64,000 nucleotides of DNA from Salinicola endophyticus (lineage in GTDB: Bacteria > Pseudomonadota > Gammaproteobacteria > Pseudomonadales > Halomonadaceae), in contig NZ_CP159578.1 of NCBI RefSeq assembly GCF_040536835.1, positions 1,612,001 through 1,676,000 of the forward strand, read 5' to 3'. This document shows, one piece after another, positions 1-10,770 of this stretch (within the stretch, counting starts at the first letter, position 1; every line of letters begins with the position of its first letter). The translations under genes were made by a program, and so were the position numbers. The notes below the pieces were generated by a model. The model saw only the letters and a program-made list of their open reading frames with translations. It ran no database searches and was not told the origin of the DNA.

Positions 1-1149
1 GGTTCCAAGGGGGCCCGCCTGACCACCCATCTCTCGATTCCGTCGCGCTATCTGGTCTATATGCCGGACTCGCCGCATATCGGCGTCTCCCAGCGGATCG
101 AGGACGACGCCGAGCGCGAGCGCCTCAAGGCGCTGGTCGCAGGCGGCCAGTCCGAGCTGGAGGACGCGCAGCAGGGCGGCTTCATCATCCGCACCGCCGC
201 GGAGGGGGTGGGCCGCGATGAGCTGCTCGCTGACATCGTGTTTTTGCAGCGGCTGTGGCTGAAGGTCGCCGAACGGCGGATCAGCGCGCCCACGCCGAGC
301 CCGATCTACGATGACCTGCCGCTGTTCGTGCGTACGCTACGCGACGTGATGCGCGACCAGATCGAGAAGATCCGCATCGACTCGCGCGAGAACTACTTCA
401 AGCTCAAGGAGTTCGCCCGCGAGTTCATGCCCACGGTGGAGTCTTGCATCGAGTACTACCCCGGCGAGCGTCCGATCTTCGACCTCTACAGCGTCGAGGA
501 CGAGATCCAGAAGGCGCTGGGGCGCAAGGTGCAGCTCAAGTCCGGCGGCTATCTGGTGATCGACCAGACCGAGGCGATGACCACCATCGATGTCAACACC
601 GGTGGCTATGTCGGCCATCGCAATCTCGAAGAGACGATCTTCAAGACCAATCTCGAGGCCGCCACGGCGATTGCCCGGCAGCTGCGGCTGCGCAATCTCG
701 GCGGCATCATCATCATCGACTTCATCGACATGGAAGAGCTCGAGCATCAGCGCCAGGTACTGCGCGTGCTGGAGAAGGCGCTCGAGCGTGACCACGCCAA
801 GAACAAGCTGACCGGTGTCACCGAGCTCGGCCTGGTGCAGCTGACCCGCAAGCGCACCCGCGAAAGTCTGGAACAGACGCTGTGCGAACCCTGTCCTACC
901 TGTCATGGGCGCGGCACGCTGAAGACACCGGAAACCATATGCTACGAAATCTTTCGCGAGATCCTGCGCGAGGAGCGGGCCTACTCGCCCGAGACCTACA
1001 TGGTGCTGGCCTCGCAGTCCGTGGTCGACCGCCTGCTCGACGAGGAGTCGGCGGCGGTGGCGGATCTCGAATCCTTCATCGGCAAGACGATCCGGTTCCA
1101 GGTCGAGGCGCACTACTCCCAGGAACAGTACGACATCGTGTTGATGTAA
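1..1149 (+). CDS. rng: Ribonuclease G, 3' part (5' end outside window)
   Basis: Single-strand endoribonuclease of the RNase E/G family, known to mature 16S rRNA 5' ends and to degrade some mRNAs. The frame is open from base 1, so the N-terminal S1 domain (about 106 residues by comparison with the 489-residue E. coli protein) lies outside the window. Visible are the DNase I-like catalytic core, with Asp197 in TTIDVNTGG and Asp240 in IIIIDFID. Their 43-residue spacing matches the catalytic Asp pair of E. coli. The zinc-link CPTC is at residues 298-301 of this fragment. yhdP begins 4 bases after the stop, so the two are probably cotranscribed. No RNase E-type C-terminal scaffold follows, which separates it from rne. 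Confidence 0.97.
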   Translation, partial: GSKGARLTTHLSIPSRYLVYMPDSPHIGVSQRIEDDAERERLKALVAGGQSELEDAQQGGFIIRTAAEGVGRDELLADIVFLQRLWLKVAERRISAPTPSPIYDDLPLFVRTLRDVMRDQIEKIRIDSRENYFKLKEFAREFMPTVESCIEYYPGERPIFDLYSVEDEIQKALGRKVQLKSGGYLVIDQTEAMTTIDVNTGGYVGHRNLEETIFKTNLEAATAIARQLRLRNLGGIIIIDFIDMEELEHQRQVLRVLEKALERDHAKNKLTGVTELGLVQLTRKRTRESLEQTLCEPCPTCHGRGTLKTPETICYEIFREILREERAYSPETYMVLASQSVVDRLLDEESAAVADLESFIGKTIRFQVEAHYSQEQYDIVLM

Positions 1150-1153
1150 CCCG

Positions 1154-4100
1154 ATGAGCCCGCTGCGCGTCACCCTCCGCTGGCTGCTCACGCTGGTCGC
1201 CGTGCTGGTCCTGATGCTGGCGCTGGTGGTCAGCGGGGTGCGGCTGCTGGCCTGGCAGAGCGAGCGTCTGGCGCCGCCGCTGATGGATTGGCTCGATTCG
1301 AGCCTGGAGACCCAGAGCAGCCTCGGGGGGCTGTCGCTCTCGCTGGCCCGCCTCGACCCGACCCTGGGCATCGACGATCTCGATCTCGAGAGCCAGGGCG
1401 GCCAGCCGCTGCTGCAGGTGGCGCATGCCCAGGCGCGCCTCGACAGCGTTGCCAGCTGGCATCAGCGCGCCCCGGTCTTGGCGCCGGCGACGCTCAATGG
1501 CCTCACGCTGCATCTCTACCGTCGTGCCGATGGTGGCTGGGGGTGGCCCGACGGTGCCGGCAGTCGCTGGTTCGGCGGCGGCGAGAATGCTGGGGCGACG
1601 ACGCCCGACCTCGACCGCTGGCTCACCTGGTTGGCCCAGCAACAGGCGACGCTCGACGATCTGACCCTGATACTGCACGCCGAGGATGAGACCCGCGCGC
1701 TGACGCTGGCGCAGCTCGATCTGAGCAGCCGCGACGGCAAGGCATCGCTGGTCGCTCGCCTGGCCGGGGCGGAGGGAGATCACCGGGACGGGGCTTCGGG
1801 AGCGGAGTCGAACGAGGCGACGCCAACGGATGCCCCGGACGCGGGGCGGCTGCATCTCTCCATCGAGACCGGTGGGGCGGGCGCCAGTGATGGGAGCCCG
1901 GGGCCCGTGGCGCGCTTCGAGAGCCGGCTCGACCTGGGGGCGCTGACGCCGCTGCTGAACCTGCTGACACAGACCTATCCGCGCACGCTGACGACACTCG
2001 ACGGCGAGCTCTCGGCCGGCGGCGAGTGGCGCGACGGTGGCCTGCGCCAGGCACACCTGGCTCTCGATGTGCCCACGCTGCAGGTCGTCGACAGCAGCGA
2101 TGGCAAGACCCATGGCTTGCACGATATCGGCGTCAAGGGCGGGCTGACCCGGGATGCCGATGGCCAGTGGCAGGCCTGGGCCGATGACCTGCGTCTGGCC
2201 CAGGCAGATGGCGCGCCGGCGGCGAGCACTGGCGGCAACGCCAGCGGCGCGGACCTTGCCACGGATGCCACGCCGCTGCCGAGCTGGCCGCAGCGTCTGC
2301 AGGCGCGCTCGACGCCCCAGGGCTGGTGGTTGCGCACCACGCCCTTCGCCCTCGGCGGCATGGCGGCGTCGCTGCGCCAGTTGCCAATGCCCGAAGCGCT
2401 GCTCAAGGCGCTGCGCAAGCTCGAACCGCAGGGTCGGGTGAATGGCCTGGAGGTTGGGCGCGATGCCGGCGAGTGGTATGCCCAGGCGGCGCTTACCCGG
2501 GTCGCGGTCTCGGCCTGGGACGACGCCCCGGGTGGCGGGCCCTTCGACGCCTGGGCGACCTTCCGCGGGCGCGGTGGCCGGGTGACGTTCGCCGGCGGTG
2601 CGGATACCCGCTTCGTGATTCCCTCGGTGTATGCCGAGCCGCTCGATCTGTCCGCCGCCAGCGGGGTGATCGACTGGCACCTGACCCACGATGGCGTCGT
2701 GCTCAGCGGCGAGCACCTGCGTGCCGGGTGGCGCGGGGCCAGTGCCCGCGGGCGCTTCGGGTTGACCCTCTACCATGCCGAGCACAAGCCCGGCGCCTTC
2801 ATGCTCGATCTCAGCTTCGCCGATGCCGATGCGCGGCGTACGCGGCTGTTGCCGTGGCTGCCGACACGCGCGCTCGATGACCCTGAACTGATGCAGTGGC
2901 TGGGGGGCGACCTCGGCGGCGTGGTCACCCAGGGCCGCTTGGGACTGTCGCTCACCCTGAGCGACAAGGAGGCGCCCGAGGGGCAGATGTTCTCCAACCC
3001 CGACGATCGCTTCACGCTGGCGCTGGATATCGCCGATGGGCGGCTGCAGTATGCCCCCGACTGGCCTGCGCTGGAGCAGGTCTATGGCCATCTGCAGATG
3101 CACAACATGAACCTGCAGGCGCAGATCGACCATGCCACCAGCCACGGCCTGACCACCCGCGATGCCGAGGTCACGCTGGCCGACCGGCAGTTGGCGATAA
3201 ACGGTGACGTCAGTGGCAACAGTGCGGGCCTGCTCGACTTTCTGTCCCAGGCGCCACTCGACGACCTCAGCCGCACCTTTGGTCTGTGGCGCAGCCAGGG
3301 CAAGGTCGACGCCGCGCTTAGCATCGCCCTGCCGATGACGCCGGACAGCGATGCCGAGAAAGACCTGAGTGTCGACGTTCAGGGGCACGCCGACGTCGAG
3401 TCGCTGACCTTCCCGGAGCTGCAGTTGACCCTCGGCGGGATCAACGGCCCGCTGCACTACCGGCATCAGCAGGGCGAGGATTATCTCCAGGGCCAGCTCG
3501 GCGCCCGCGCCTTCGATGGCCCGCTGCTGGCGACCTTCGATATCGGCGGCGCCAAGGGCTCGGGTATCACTTTCGAGGGCCGCGCCCTGGCCCGCGGGCT
3601 GCTCGGCTGGGCGGGGCTTGCGCGGGTCGGTGGGCTGGCCAGCGGCTTCTTTCCGTATCGGGCACAGATCTCCTTCGATGCCCAGAATAATGCCAGCCTC
3701 GCCGTGCGCAGCGATCTCGAGGGGCTGGCCATTCAGCTGCCCGCGCCGTTCGGCAAGGCGGCCGGGCACCGCGAGCCGCTGGCCATCGATGCCGATATCG
3801 CGGCTGGCTCGGGTACGGTCACCCTGGCCGATTGGGGGCGTGCGCGCTGGCGGACGCTGGGCGAGCAGGTGCAGGGGCAGGTATGGCTCGAGGGCTGGCC
3901 CGGGGCCGACGCGGCTTGGCCCAGTGAGCCCGGCTGGTACGTGCTGTGGCGGCCCAACCGGCTCGATACCCGGCGCTGGGCCAGCGCGCTGACGTCACTG
4001 CAGGCGGCCCCCGACGATGCCGCGCAGAAGCGCGAGGTGCCCACCGCGATCACCGACGACCTGGACAAGCCCGCGGCGGTGCCGGTCAACGATGGCGGTG

Positions 4101-5221
4101 GATTGAAACGGGTGGCGCTGGCGACGCCGTGCATCCTGGTCGAGGGCCGCTGCCTTGGCGGCATGCAGGCCGATGCCTCGCCTCTCTCCGGCGGCGGCTG
4201 GCAGCTATCGCTGGATGGCGAGATCGCCGCGGGCCGAGCGCGCTGGCAGCCGCGCGCCGAGGTGCCCATCGACGTGTCGCTGGCGCGTCTGAATCTCGAT
4301 GCACTGACGCCCAAGCCGGCGAAGGGCGATAAAGAGGGGGAGATGGGGCAGACGCTGTTGAACCAGATCGAGACCGCGCCGCGGCCGATCGCCCTGCCTG
4401 ACGGGCTGGCCCGGGTGCCAGCGGGGCAGGTGAAGATCGCGCGTTTTGAGCGTCAGGGTCAGCAGTTCGGGCCGCTGGAGACGCGCTGGCGTGCCGATGA
4501 TCGCGGCCTGACGCTTGACCCGCTGAAGCTGACGCTGGGGGATATGGGCATCTCCGGCAACCTGCGCTGGGAAGCCTCGGGGAGTGCCAGCCTCACCCGC
4601 GCCAACCTGCAGGCCGAGGGGAAAAATCTGGGCAGTGCCTTCGCCGCGCTGGACCAGCAGGTGCCGATCACCAGCGAACGCGCCCAGGGGCGGTTGCAGC
4701 TGGCCTGGCCCGGGGCGCCGTGGCAGTTCGCGCTGCCGCTGACGAGTGGCCGGCTGGCGCTGGATCTGGGCAATGGCCGTCTGCGCCAGGTCCATTCCCC
4801 CTCGGCCAAGCTGGTGGGACTTTTCAACCTCGACAATATCCTGCGCCGGCTCAAGCTCGACTTCTCCGACGTCACCAGCAGTGGCACCGCCTTCAACACG
4901 CTCAAGGGTAGCGCCACGCTCTACAACGGCGTGATCCAGAGCGACGGGCCGCTGGTGGTCGACGGGACCTCGACGCGCTTCACGCTATCGGGTAGCGTCG
5001 ATCTCAACCGTCAGACGCTGGATCAGCGCCTGGGCATCACGGTGCCGGTGAGCCAGAACCTGCCGCTGGTCGCGATCATGGCCGGGGCGCCGCAGGTGGG
5101 TCTGGGGCTGTTCGTGTTCCATCAGCTGTTCGGCCAGTGGATCGACAACGTGACCCAGGTCCACTACCGCATACAGGGGCCCTGGTCCGCGCCGGACATC
5201 AGCGTGGAAAGCGCCCAATAA
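1154..5221 (+). CDS. yhdP: YhdP-family AsmA-like envelope protein
   Basis: A 1355-residue protein of the YhdP/TamB/AsmA group. These are inner-membrane-anchored, periplasm-spanning proteins that move phospholipid to the outer membrane. One N-terminal membrane helix (about residues 9-31) is followed by a very long repetitive beta-rich region and a C-terminal AsmA-like part whose ending ([14 protein letters not shown], then a Tyr-Arg-Ile strand) is typical of YhdP. It is slightly longer than E. coli YhdP (1266). An Ala/Gly/Asp-rich insertion near residues 205-245 looks like a poorly conserved loop. It sits between rng and tldD, the usual position. The start at 1154 follows the rng stop by 4 bases. 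Confidence 0.93.
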   Translation: MSPLRVTLRWLLTLVAVLVLMLALVVSGVRLLAWQSERLAPPLMDWLDSSLETQSSLGGLSLSLARLDPTLGIDDLDLESQGGQPLLQVAHAQARLDSVASWHQRAPVLAPATLNGLTLHLYRRADGGWGWPDGAGSRWFGGGENAGATTPDLDRWLTWLAQQQATLDDLTLILHAEDETRALTLAQLDLSSRDGKASLVARLAGAEGDHRDGASGAESNEATPTDAPDAGRLHLSIETGGAGASDGSPGPVARFESRLDLGALTPLLNLLTQTYPRTLTTLDGELSAGGEWRDGGLRQAHLALDVPTLQVVDSSDGKTHGLHDIGVKGGLTRDADGQWQAWADDLRLAQADGAPAASTGGNASGADLATDATPLPSWPQRLQARSTPQGWWLRTTPFALGGMAASLRQLPMPEALLKALRKLEPQGRVNGLEVGRDAGEWYAQAALTRVAVSAWDDAPGGGPFDAWATFRGRGGRVTFAGGADTRFVIPSVYAEPLDLSAASGVIDWHLTHDGVVLSGEHLRAGWRGASARGRFGLTLYHAEHKPGAFMLDLSFADADARRTRLLPWLPTRALDDPELMQWLGGDLGGVVTQGRLGLSLTLSDKEAPEGQMFSNPDDRFTLALDIADGRLQYAPDWPALEQVYGHLQMHNMNLQAQIDHATSHGLTTRDAEVTLADRQLAINGDVSGNSAGLLDFLSQAPLDDLSRTFGLWRSQGKVDAALSIALPMTPDSDAEKDLSVDVQGHADVESLTFPELQLTLGGINGPLHYRHQQGEDYLQGQLGARAFDGPLLATFDIGGAKGSGITFEGRALARGLLGWAGLARVGGLASGFFPYRAQISFDAQNNASLAVRSDLEGLAIQLPAPFGKAAGHREPLAIDADIAAGSGTVTLADWGRARWRTLGEQVQGQVWLEGWPGADAAWPSEPGWYVLWRPNRLDTRRWASALTSLQAAPDDAAQKREVPTAITDDLDKPAAVPVNDGGGLKRVALATPCILVEGRCLGGMQADASPLSGGGWQLSLDGEIAAGRARWQPRAEVPIDVSLARLNLDALTPKPAKGDKEGEMGQTLLNQIETAPRPIALPDGLARVPAGQVKIARFERQGQQFGPLETRWRADDRGLTLDPLKLTLGDMGISGNLRWEASGSASLTRANLQAEGKNLGSAFAALDQQVPITSERAQGRLQLAWPGAPWQFALPLTSGRLALDLGNGRLRQVHSPSAKLVGLFNLDNILRRLKLDFSDVTSSGTAFNTLKGSATLYNGVIQSDGPLVVDGTSTRFTLSGSVDLNRQTLDQRLGITVPVSQNLPLVAIMAGAPQVGLGLFVFHQLFGQWIDNVTQVHYRIQGPWSAPDISVESAQ

Positions 5222-5280
5222 TCCGGCAACCGGTGCGTGCTCGGCGCGCGGCGCGGCTGCCACAATCGGGAAAACGCCCA

Positions 5281-6735
5281 ATGACAGACATGAGCGAAAG
5301 CGCCTTGAAGCAGGCTTCGAGCCTGCTGCTGGCCCCGGGTGGCCTCGACCAGACGTCGCTGGACGCTGGGCTGGGGCACGCCATGGGGGCCGGTATCGAC
5401 TACGCGGACCTCTTCTTCCAGCGCACCTGGCACGAGATGTGGGTGCTCGAGGATGGCGAGGTCAAGGACGCCAGCTATAGCATCGACGGCGGGGTCGGCG
5501 TGCGCGCGCTCTCCGGCGAGAAGACCGGGTTTGCCTACTCGAGCCAGATCAGTGCCGATGCGCTCGCCGAGACTGGCCGCACCGCCTCGGGTATCGCGCG
5601 TAGCGGCAGTCGTCAGGCGCCGCAATCGGTGCAGGCGGTGGCCGCCAGCGCGCGCTACGCCGGGATCGACCCGCTCAGCGGGCTCTCCGCCGAAGACAAG
5701 ATTGCCATGCTCAAAGAGGCGGACCGTGTGGCACGCGCCGCCGACCCTGCGGTCTCCCAGGTCAGCGCCTCGCTGACCGGGGTGCATGAAGTGGTCCTGG
5801 TGTGCGCCAGCGACGGTACCCTGGCGGCGGATATCCGCCCGCTGGTACGTCTCAACGTCAATGTGATCGTGGCCCGCGATGGGCGCCGCGAGCGGGGCAG
5901 TGCCGGCGGCGGCGGGCGCTATGCGATGAGCCGGCTGCGCGACGCCGGCGTCGCCACCAGCTACGCCCGCGAGGCGGTGCGCCAGGCGCTGGTGAATCTC
6001 GATGCGGTGGCGGCGCCGGCGGGCCAGATGCCGGTGGTGCTGGGCAGCGGCTGGCCCGGCATTCTGCTGCACGAGGCGGTAGGCCACGGTCTCGAGGGGG
6101 ACTTCAATCGCAAGGGCAGTTCGGCCTTCGCCGGCCGCCTGGGCGAGCAGGTCGCGTCGCGCGGTGTCACCGTGGTCGACGATGCCACCCTGGCCGACTG
6201 CCGCGGCTCGCTGACGATCGACGACGAGGGCACGCCGGGTCAGTACACCCCGCTGATCGAGGATGGCATCCTCACCGGCTACATGCAGGACAAGCTCAAC
6301 GCGCGGCTGATGGGCATGCAGCCGACCGGCAACGCGCGGCGCGAATCCTATGCCCACGTGACCATGCCGCGAATGACCAACACCTGCATGCTGGCGGGCA
6401 ACGATGACCCCGAGGAGATCGTCAAGAGCGTCAAGCGCGGGCTCTATGCGGTCAGCTTCGGCGGCGGCCAGGTCGATATCACCTCGGGCCGTTTCGTGTT
6501 CTCGGCGTCCGAGGCCTATCTGATCGAGGATGGCCGTATCACCGCGCCGGTTAAGGGCGCGACCCTGATCGGCAATGGCCCCGAGGCGATGTCGCGGGTC
6601 TCCATGATCGGCAACGACATGGCCCTGGACACGGGGATCGGGGTGTGCGGCAAGGAGGGGCAGGGCGTACCCGTGGGGGTGGGCCAGCCGACGCTGAAAC
6701 TCGACGAGCTGACCGTCGGTGGCACGGCGTCGTGA
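5281..6735 (+). CDS. tldD: Metalloprotease subunit TldD
   Basis: Zinc-dependent peptidase subunit that works with TldE/PmbA to trim unfolded peptides, for example microcin B17 precursor or CcdA antitoxin. The HExxxH metal motif lies at His264-Glu265 and His268 (HEAVGHG), and the third ligand is the Cys in GVCGKEGQ at residue 456. Each is shifted by two from the E. coli numbering. The 484-residue product fits the family (481 in E. coli). An upstream in-frame extension to 5137 overlaps yhdP and was rejected because family members begin near MTDMSESAL. In Pseudomonas a nitrilase gene lies between yhdP and tldD; here the gap is only 59 bases. Confidence 0.97.
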   Translation: MTDMSESALKQASSLLLAPGGLDQTSLDAGLGHAMGAGIDYADLFFQRTWHEMWVLEDGEVKDASYSIDGGVGVRALSGEKTGFAYSSQISADALAETGRTASGIARSGSRQAPQSVQAVAASARYAGIDPLSGLSAEDKIAMLKEADRVARAADPAVSQVSASLTGVHEVVLVCASDGTLAADIRPLVRLNVNVIVARDGRRERGSAGGGGRYAMSRLRDAGVATSYAREAVRQALVNLDAVAAPAGQMPVVLGSGWPGILLHEAVGHGLEGDFNRKGSSAFAGRLGEQVASRGVTVVDDATLADCRGSLTIDDEGTPGQYTPLIEDGILTGYMQDKLNARLMGMQPTGNARRESYAHVTMPRMTNTCMLAGNDDPEEIVKSVKRGLYAVSFGGGQVDITSGRFVFSASEAYLIEDGRITAPVKGATLIGNGPEAMSRVSMIGNDMALDTGIGVCGKEGQGVPVGVGQPTLKLDELTVGGTAS

Positions 6736-6774
6736 GTCACGGGCCGCGGTCGCCGGGCGGCCGCGGCGGGCGAC

Positions 6775-7266
6775 TCACAGCCCGACGGTGTCGCGGATCA
6801 GCTGGAACAGCTTGCGCGCGCTGGCCGGTGGCTTGCCGCGCTGGCGCTCGGCGCGGGCGTTGCGGATCAGCTGGCGCAGGGTCTGGCGGTCGACACTGGG
6901 ATGCGCTTCGATGAACGGCTCCAGCGCGCTGTCGTCGTCGATCAGGCGGTCACGCCACTGCTCCAGACGGTGGAAGGCGGCATTGCGCTGGACCTGTTCC
7001 TGGTCGATCGCCTCGAAGGCGGCGCGGATCGCCTCGCGATCCTCCTTGCGCATCACCTTGCCGACGTACTGCATGTGGCGCCGGCGCCCTTCGTGGGAGC
7101 GGATGCGCCCGGTCTCTTCCACCGCGGCAATCATCTCGTCGGAGAGCGGCAGGCGCGCGCGCACTGCGGGGTCGAGGGCGATGATGCGTTCGCCCAGCGC
7201 CTGCAGTTCCTGCATCTCTTTCTTGAGCTGTGTCTTGCTCGGGGGCGCAGCGTCCTCGAAAGTCAT
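6775..7266 (-). CDS. darP: Ribosome-associated protein DarP (YjgA, DUF615)
   Basis: A 163-residue DUF615 protein. The family, renamed DarP in E. coli, binds late 50S assembly intermediates and promotes their maturation. It is a highly charged, helical protein with the family segments GRIRSHEGRRRHMQYVGK and the C-terminal LRQLIRNARAE. The ATG at 7266 (MTFEDAAPPSKTQ) was preferred over 7311 because the extra 15 residues do not resemble the family and the upstream bases look like promoter or leader. It is divergent from pmbA and convergent with tldD, the standard TldD-DarP-PmbA neighbourhood of gammaproteobacteria. Confidence 0.94.
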   Translation of the reverse strand: MTFEDAAPPSKTQLKKEMQELQALGERIIALDPAVRARLPLSDEMIAAVEETGRIRSHEGRRRHMQYVGKVMRKEDREAIRAAFEAIDQEQVQRNAAFHRLEQWRDRLIDDDSALEPFIEAHPSVDRQTLRQLIRNARAERQRGKPPASARKLFQLIRDTVGL

Positions 7267-7368
7267 GTCATTACCATTTGCAGCGGGTCGGTGGCGCAGT
7301 ATACCAGCCACCGCCCGCTCGCCCAGGCCCGTTGATGCGGTCAGGGCACCATCGATCAGGAGTTTGCC

Positions 7369-8709
7369 ATGAGTCAGGCCTTCGATGCCGCCGAACAGCA
7401 GTCACGTCTCGAGGAGCGGGCGTCCCAGGCGCTGGCGCTCGCCGCCGAGCTGGGCGCCGACGCCTGCGAGGTGGGCGCCAGTGTCGATCAGGGGATCGGC
7501 GTGGGGGTGCGCCTGGGCGAGACCGAGAGCGTCGAGCTCTCGCGCGATCAGGGCATCGCGGTCACCGTCTACGTCGGCCAGCGCAAGGGCAACGCGTCGT
7601 CCTCGGATGCCAGCGATGCCTCGCTGCGGGCGGTGGTCGAGAAGGCGATCGCGATCGCCCGGCATACCGGCGAGGACCCCGCCGCGGGTCTCGCCGATGC
7701 CGCACTGATGGCCACCGAGCTGCCCGATCTCGATCTGCATCACCCCTGGGCCCTGGATACTGATGCGGCGATCGAGCTGGCGCTGCGCTGCGAGCAGGCC
7801 GGGCGCGAGCGCGCGGGTATCACCAACTCGGAGGGCGCCAGCCTGTCATCGACCGAGGCGGTGACGGTCTACGCCAACAGCCACGGTTTTCTGGGCAGCC
7901 GCCGCGGTACGCGCCACTCGCTGTCGTGCCTGCTGATCGCCGGCAGCGGCGAGCGCATGCAGCGTGACCACGACTTCACCACGGCGCGCCGGGCGAGCGA
8001 TCTGGCCAGCCCCGAGCAGGTCGGGATCAGCGCTGCCGAGCGTACCCTGCGCCGGCTCGATGCCCGGCGCCCGCGTACCGGCCGCTTTCCTGTGCTGTTC
8101 GCCCCGGAGATGGCGCGCGGGCTGGTGGGCAACCTGCTCAACAGCATCGCCGGCGGGGCGCTCTATCGTGAGTCCTCGTTCCTCTGCGATCAGCTCGGGG
8201 CGACGCTGTTCCCCGAGTGGTTCTCCCTCGGCGAGCACCCGCGCGAGCGCGGCGGCCTGGCGAGTGCCGCCTTCGATGGCGACGGTGTCGCCACCCGCGA
8301 CAATGTCTTCATCGATCAGGGGCGTCTGGCCAGCTACATGCTGTCGGCCTACAGCGCTCGCCGCCTCGGCCTGCACACCACCGGCAACGCCGGCGGCGCG
8401 CGCAACGTGCGCATCCAGGCGCCGACCACCGAGCTTGCAGCGCTGATGCGTCAGATGGGCACCGGGGTGATGGTCACCGAAATGATGGGCCAGGGGCTCA
8501 ACCCGGTCACCGGCGACTATTCGCGCGGGGCGGCCGGGTTCTGGGTGGAAAACGGCGAGATTTCGCATCCGGTGGAGGAGTTCACGGTCGCCGGTAACCT
8601 GCGTGAGATGTTCGCCGCCCTGCAGGGCGTGGGTGACGACATCGATCGCCGCGGCAGCGTGCATACCGGCAGCTGGCTGGTGGATGGGATGATGCTCGCC
8701 GGCCAGTAG
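7369..8709 (+). CDS. pmbA: Metalloprotease subunit PmbA/TldE
   Basis: Partner of TldD in the heterodimeric TldD/E protease. The 446-residue length fits the family (450 in E. coli). It shares the TldD fold (compare GVRLGETESVELSRDQG here with the equivalent N-terminal strand of TldD) but has no HExxxH motif, as expected because PmbA does not carry the zinc. Family segments near the C-terminus include TTGNAGGARNVRI and MGQGLNPVTGDYSRGAAGFW. A good ribosome-binding site (AGGAG) sits about 6 bases before the ATG. The gene is separated from tldD only by the opposite-strand darP. Confidence 0.96.
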   Translation: MSQAFDAAEQQSRLEERASQALALAAELGADACEVGASVDQGIGVGVRLGETESVELSRDQGIAVTVYVGQRKGNASSSDASDASLRAVVEKAIAIARHTGEDPAAGLADAALMATELPDLDLHHPWALDTDAAIELALRCEQAGRERAGITNSEGASLSSTEAVTVYANSHGFLGSRRGTRHSLSCLLIAGSGERMQRDHDFTTARRASDLASPEQVGISAAERTLRRLDARRPRTGRFPVLFAPEMARGLVGNLLNSIAGGALYRESSFLCDQLGATLFPEWFSLGEHPRERGGLASAAFDGDGVATRDNVFIDQGRLASYMLSAYSARRLGLHTTGNAGGARNVRIQAPTTELAALMRQMGTGVMVTEMMGQGLNPVTGDYSRGAAGFWVENGEISHPVEEFTVAGNLREMFAALQGVGDDIDRRGSVHTGSWLVDGMMLAGQ

Positions 8710-8760
8710 GCGGGCGTGCGGTCAGGGCAACACGGCATCAAGGACGAAGTGGGTGAGGCT

Positions 8761-10218
8761 ATGAATCAGTCCCGGCAAGCGGGCGAGTCGCGTCAGTTCC
8801 TGGGCCATCCCTGGCCGCTGTCGACGCTCTTCGGCATGGAGGTGTGGGAGCGCTTCTCGTTCTACGGCATGCAGGCGATCCTGCTGATCTATCTCTACTA
8901 CGAGAGCGCACGGGGTGGGCTGGGCATCGCCGAGAGCGCGGCGTTCGGTATCGTCGGCGCCTACGGCAGCAGCGTCTATCTGGCGACGATCCTCGGCGGC
9001 TGGTTCGCCGACCGCGTACTCGGCCCCGAGCGCACGCTGTTCTACTCGGGGGCGATCGTGATGGCGGGGCATATCGCCCTGGCGCTGGTGCCCGGGGTTC
9101 CCGGGGTGACGCTGGGTCTGTGCCTGGTGGCGCTGGGCAGCGGCGGGGTCAAGGCGACCTGCGCCGCCCTGGTCGGATCGCTCTACGCCCCGGGCAGCCC
9201 CAAGCGCGACGCCGGCTTCTCGATCTTCTATCTGGGGATCAATCTCGGCGGCTTCGCCGGGCCGCTGCTGACCGGCTATCTGCAGAGCAGCGCCGGCTTT
9301 CACTACGGTTTCGGCATCGCTGCCATCGGCATGGCGCTGGGGCTGATCCAGTACGCCTTCGGCCGGCGCCATCTCGCCGAGGCGCAGCGCCATCCGCCGA
9401 TGCCGCTGGCGGCGGGGGAGGCCAAGCGCTATCTGTTCGGCGCACTTGGTGCGCTGGTACTGCTGGCGGCGGCGCTGGTGTTCGGCTGGCTGCGGGCGGA
9501 CACGCTGACCGATGTGATCCTCGGGGTGATCGTGGTCACCACGCTGGCCTATTTCGTGGTCATTCTGCGCTCGTCCCAGGTGTCGGCGCTGGAGCGCCGC
9601 CGGGTCCTCGCCTTCGTGCCGCTGTTCATCGCCAGCGCGGTCTACTGGGCGCTCTATGTGCAGTCCTATACTGTGATCGTGGCGTTCTTCGATCAGCGCG
9701 TGGATCGCCAGCTGGGTAGCTGGACGATCCCGGTGGGCTGGCTGACCTCGGTGCAGGCGCTCACCATCATCCTGCTCTCCGGGGTCTTTGCCTGGCTGTG
9801 GTCACGCCTGGGCCAGCGCCAGCCTTCGTCGGCAGCCAAGTTCGTGATCGCCATGCTGGTAATCGGCGCGTCGTTCTTCGGCTATCTACCCTGGCTGGGC
9901 GCGGAGGCGGCAGGCATGCCGCTGTGGGTACTGGTGCTGCTGCTACTCGGCTTCACGGTGTCCGAGCTGTGCCTGTCACCGATCGGGCTGTCGGTCACCA
10001 CGCGGCTGGCACCGCGCGCGATGCAGACCCAGATGATCGCACTCTTCTACCTGTCGCTGTCTCTGGGCTTCGCCGCCGGCGGGCGTGCCGGCGAGTGGTA
10101 TACCCAGCGTACCGAGGTGGCCTATTTCATGGCGCTGGGCACGGTGAGTCTGATTGCTGGCGTGCTGCTCGCGCTCTGCCTGCCGGCGATCCGCCGGGCC
10201 AGTGCCGGCACCGAGTGA
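8761..10218 (+). CDS. Proton-dependent peptide transporter, POT/PTR family
   Basis: Inner-membrane MFS-type symporter, probably for di- and tripeptides. The POT signature ExxER is present as GMEVWERFSFYG (Glu27, Glu30, Arg31), as are the loop 2-3 motif GGWFADRVLGPER and the PTR2 signature FSIFYLGINLGG. About 12-14 membrane segments can be read along the 485 residues. The start at 8761 puts the N-terminus 20 residues before the first helix, as in DtpA/DtpB. The frame could extend to 8716. It may be cotranscribed with pmbA (51-base gap), but no functional link is evident. The exact dtp paralogue cannot be assigned by eye. The stop codon lies inside a 17-bp tandem repeat. Confidence 0.92.
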   Translation: MNQSRQAGESRQFLGHPWPLSTLFGMEVWERFSFYGMQAILLIYLYYESARGGLGIAESAAFGIVGAYGSSVYLATILGGWFADRVLGPERTLFYSGAIVMAGHIALALVPGVPGVTLGLCLVALGSGGVKATCAALVGSLYAPGSPKRDAGFSIFYLGINLGGFAGPLLTGYLQSSAGFHYGFGIAAIGMALGLIQYAFGRRHLAEAQRHPPMPLAAGEAKRYLFGALGALVLLAAALVFGWLRADTLTDVILGVIVVTTLAYFVVILRSSQVSALERRRVLAFVPLFIASAVYWALYVQSYTVIVAFFDQRVDRQLGSWTIPVGWLTSVQALTIILLSGVFAWLWSRLGQRQPSSAAKFVIAMLVIGASFFGYLPWLGAEAAGMPLWVLVLLLLGFTVSELCLSPIGLSVTTRLAPRAMQTQMIALFYLSLSLGFAAGGRAGEWYTQRTEVAYFMALGTVSLIAGVLLALCLPAIRRASAGTE

Positions 10219-10263
10219 GCGCTGTTATCGAGTGAGTGCTGTTATCTAGTGAGTGCTGGGATC
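10213..10263 (+). repeat. Three tandem 17-bp repeats spanning the transporter stop codon
   Basis: Units at 10213-10229, 10230-10246 and 10247-10263 read GAGTGAGCGCTGTTATC, GAGTGAGTGCTGTTATC and TAGTGAGTGCTGGGATC. Unit 1 contains the last codon and the TGA stop of the peptide transporter. Units 2 and 3 are untranslated. The copies differ at one and three positions. A short array like this can arise by slippage and may differ in copy number between strains. Confidence 0.85.
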
Positions 10264-10294
10264 TTGCGGCACGCCGCTGAGAGGAGGTTGGCGA

Positions 10295-10684
10295 TCAGCT
10301 GTCGAGGCGGTCCTTGACGTAGGTGATCTCGGTCTTGCCGTGGGGCGTGGGTTGGCCGTCGGCGTCGAGATTGACGAACACCATGCGATCTATGGTCAGA
10401 ATGCTCTTGCGGGTGATCTTGTTGCGGACCTGGCAGGAGAGCGTGATCGAGCTGGTGCCGAAGTGGGTGGCAGTGAGGCCCAGCTCGATGATGTCACCCT
10501 GGCGCGCACTGGAAACGAAGTTGATCTCCGAGATGAACTTGGTGACCACGTTGGCATTGTCGAGCTGAATGATGGCGTAGATCGCGGCTTCCTCGTCGAT
10601 CCAGCGCAGCAGACTGCCGCCGAACAGCGAGCCGTTGGGATTGAGATCCTCGGGCTTGATCCATTTGCGAGTATGGAAGTTCAT
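10295..10684 (-). CDS. Acyl-CoA thioesterase, hotdog fold (YciA-like)
   Basis: A 129-residue single hotdog domain, predicted to hydrolyse acyl-CoA in the cytoplasm. The N-terminal block NPNGSLFGGSLLRWIDE matches the hotdog-helix region of YciA/ACOT enzymes, where an Asn near the start and an Asp or Glu on the helix take part in catalysis. The following strand (TKFISEINFVSSARQGD) is also typical. It reads toward the peptide transporter. ptsO ends 86 bases upstream, so it may be the last gene of that minus-strand group or have its own promoter. Substrate chain length cannot be told from sequence. Confidence 0.88.
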   Translation of the reverse strand: MNFHTRKWIKPEDLNPNGSLFGGSLLRWIDEEAAIYAIIQLDNANVVTKFISEINFVSSARQGDIIELGLTATHFGTSSITLSCQVRNKITRKSILTIDRMVFVNLDADGQPTPHGKTEITYVKDRLDS

Positions 10685-10770
10685 GCGGGGCTCCTGGGCG
10701 CGGCCACGGTAGGTGTCGGGTAAATTGACGCGAAGACGCTGCCGCTATCGATGCGCCCCGGTCGCGAGGC

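Noticed and set aside
1076..3769. 897-codon open frame on the minus strand
   Set aside because: Antisense shadow of yhdP; translation is Arg/Gln/Pro/Ala-rich with no domain, and arises from the GC-rich third positions of the real gene.
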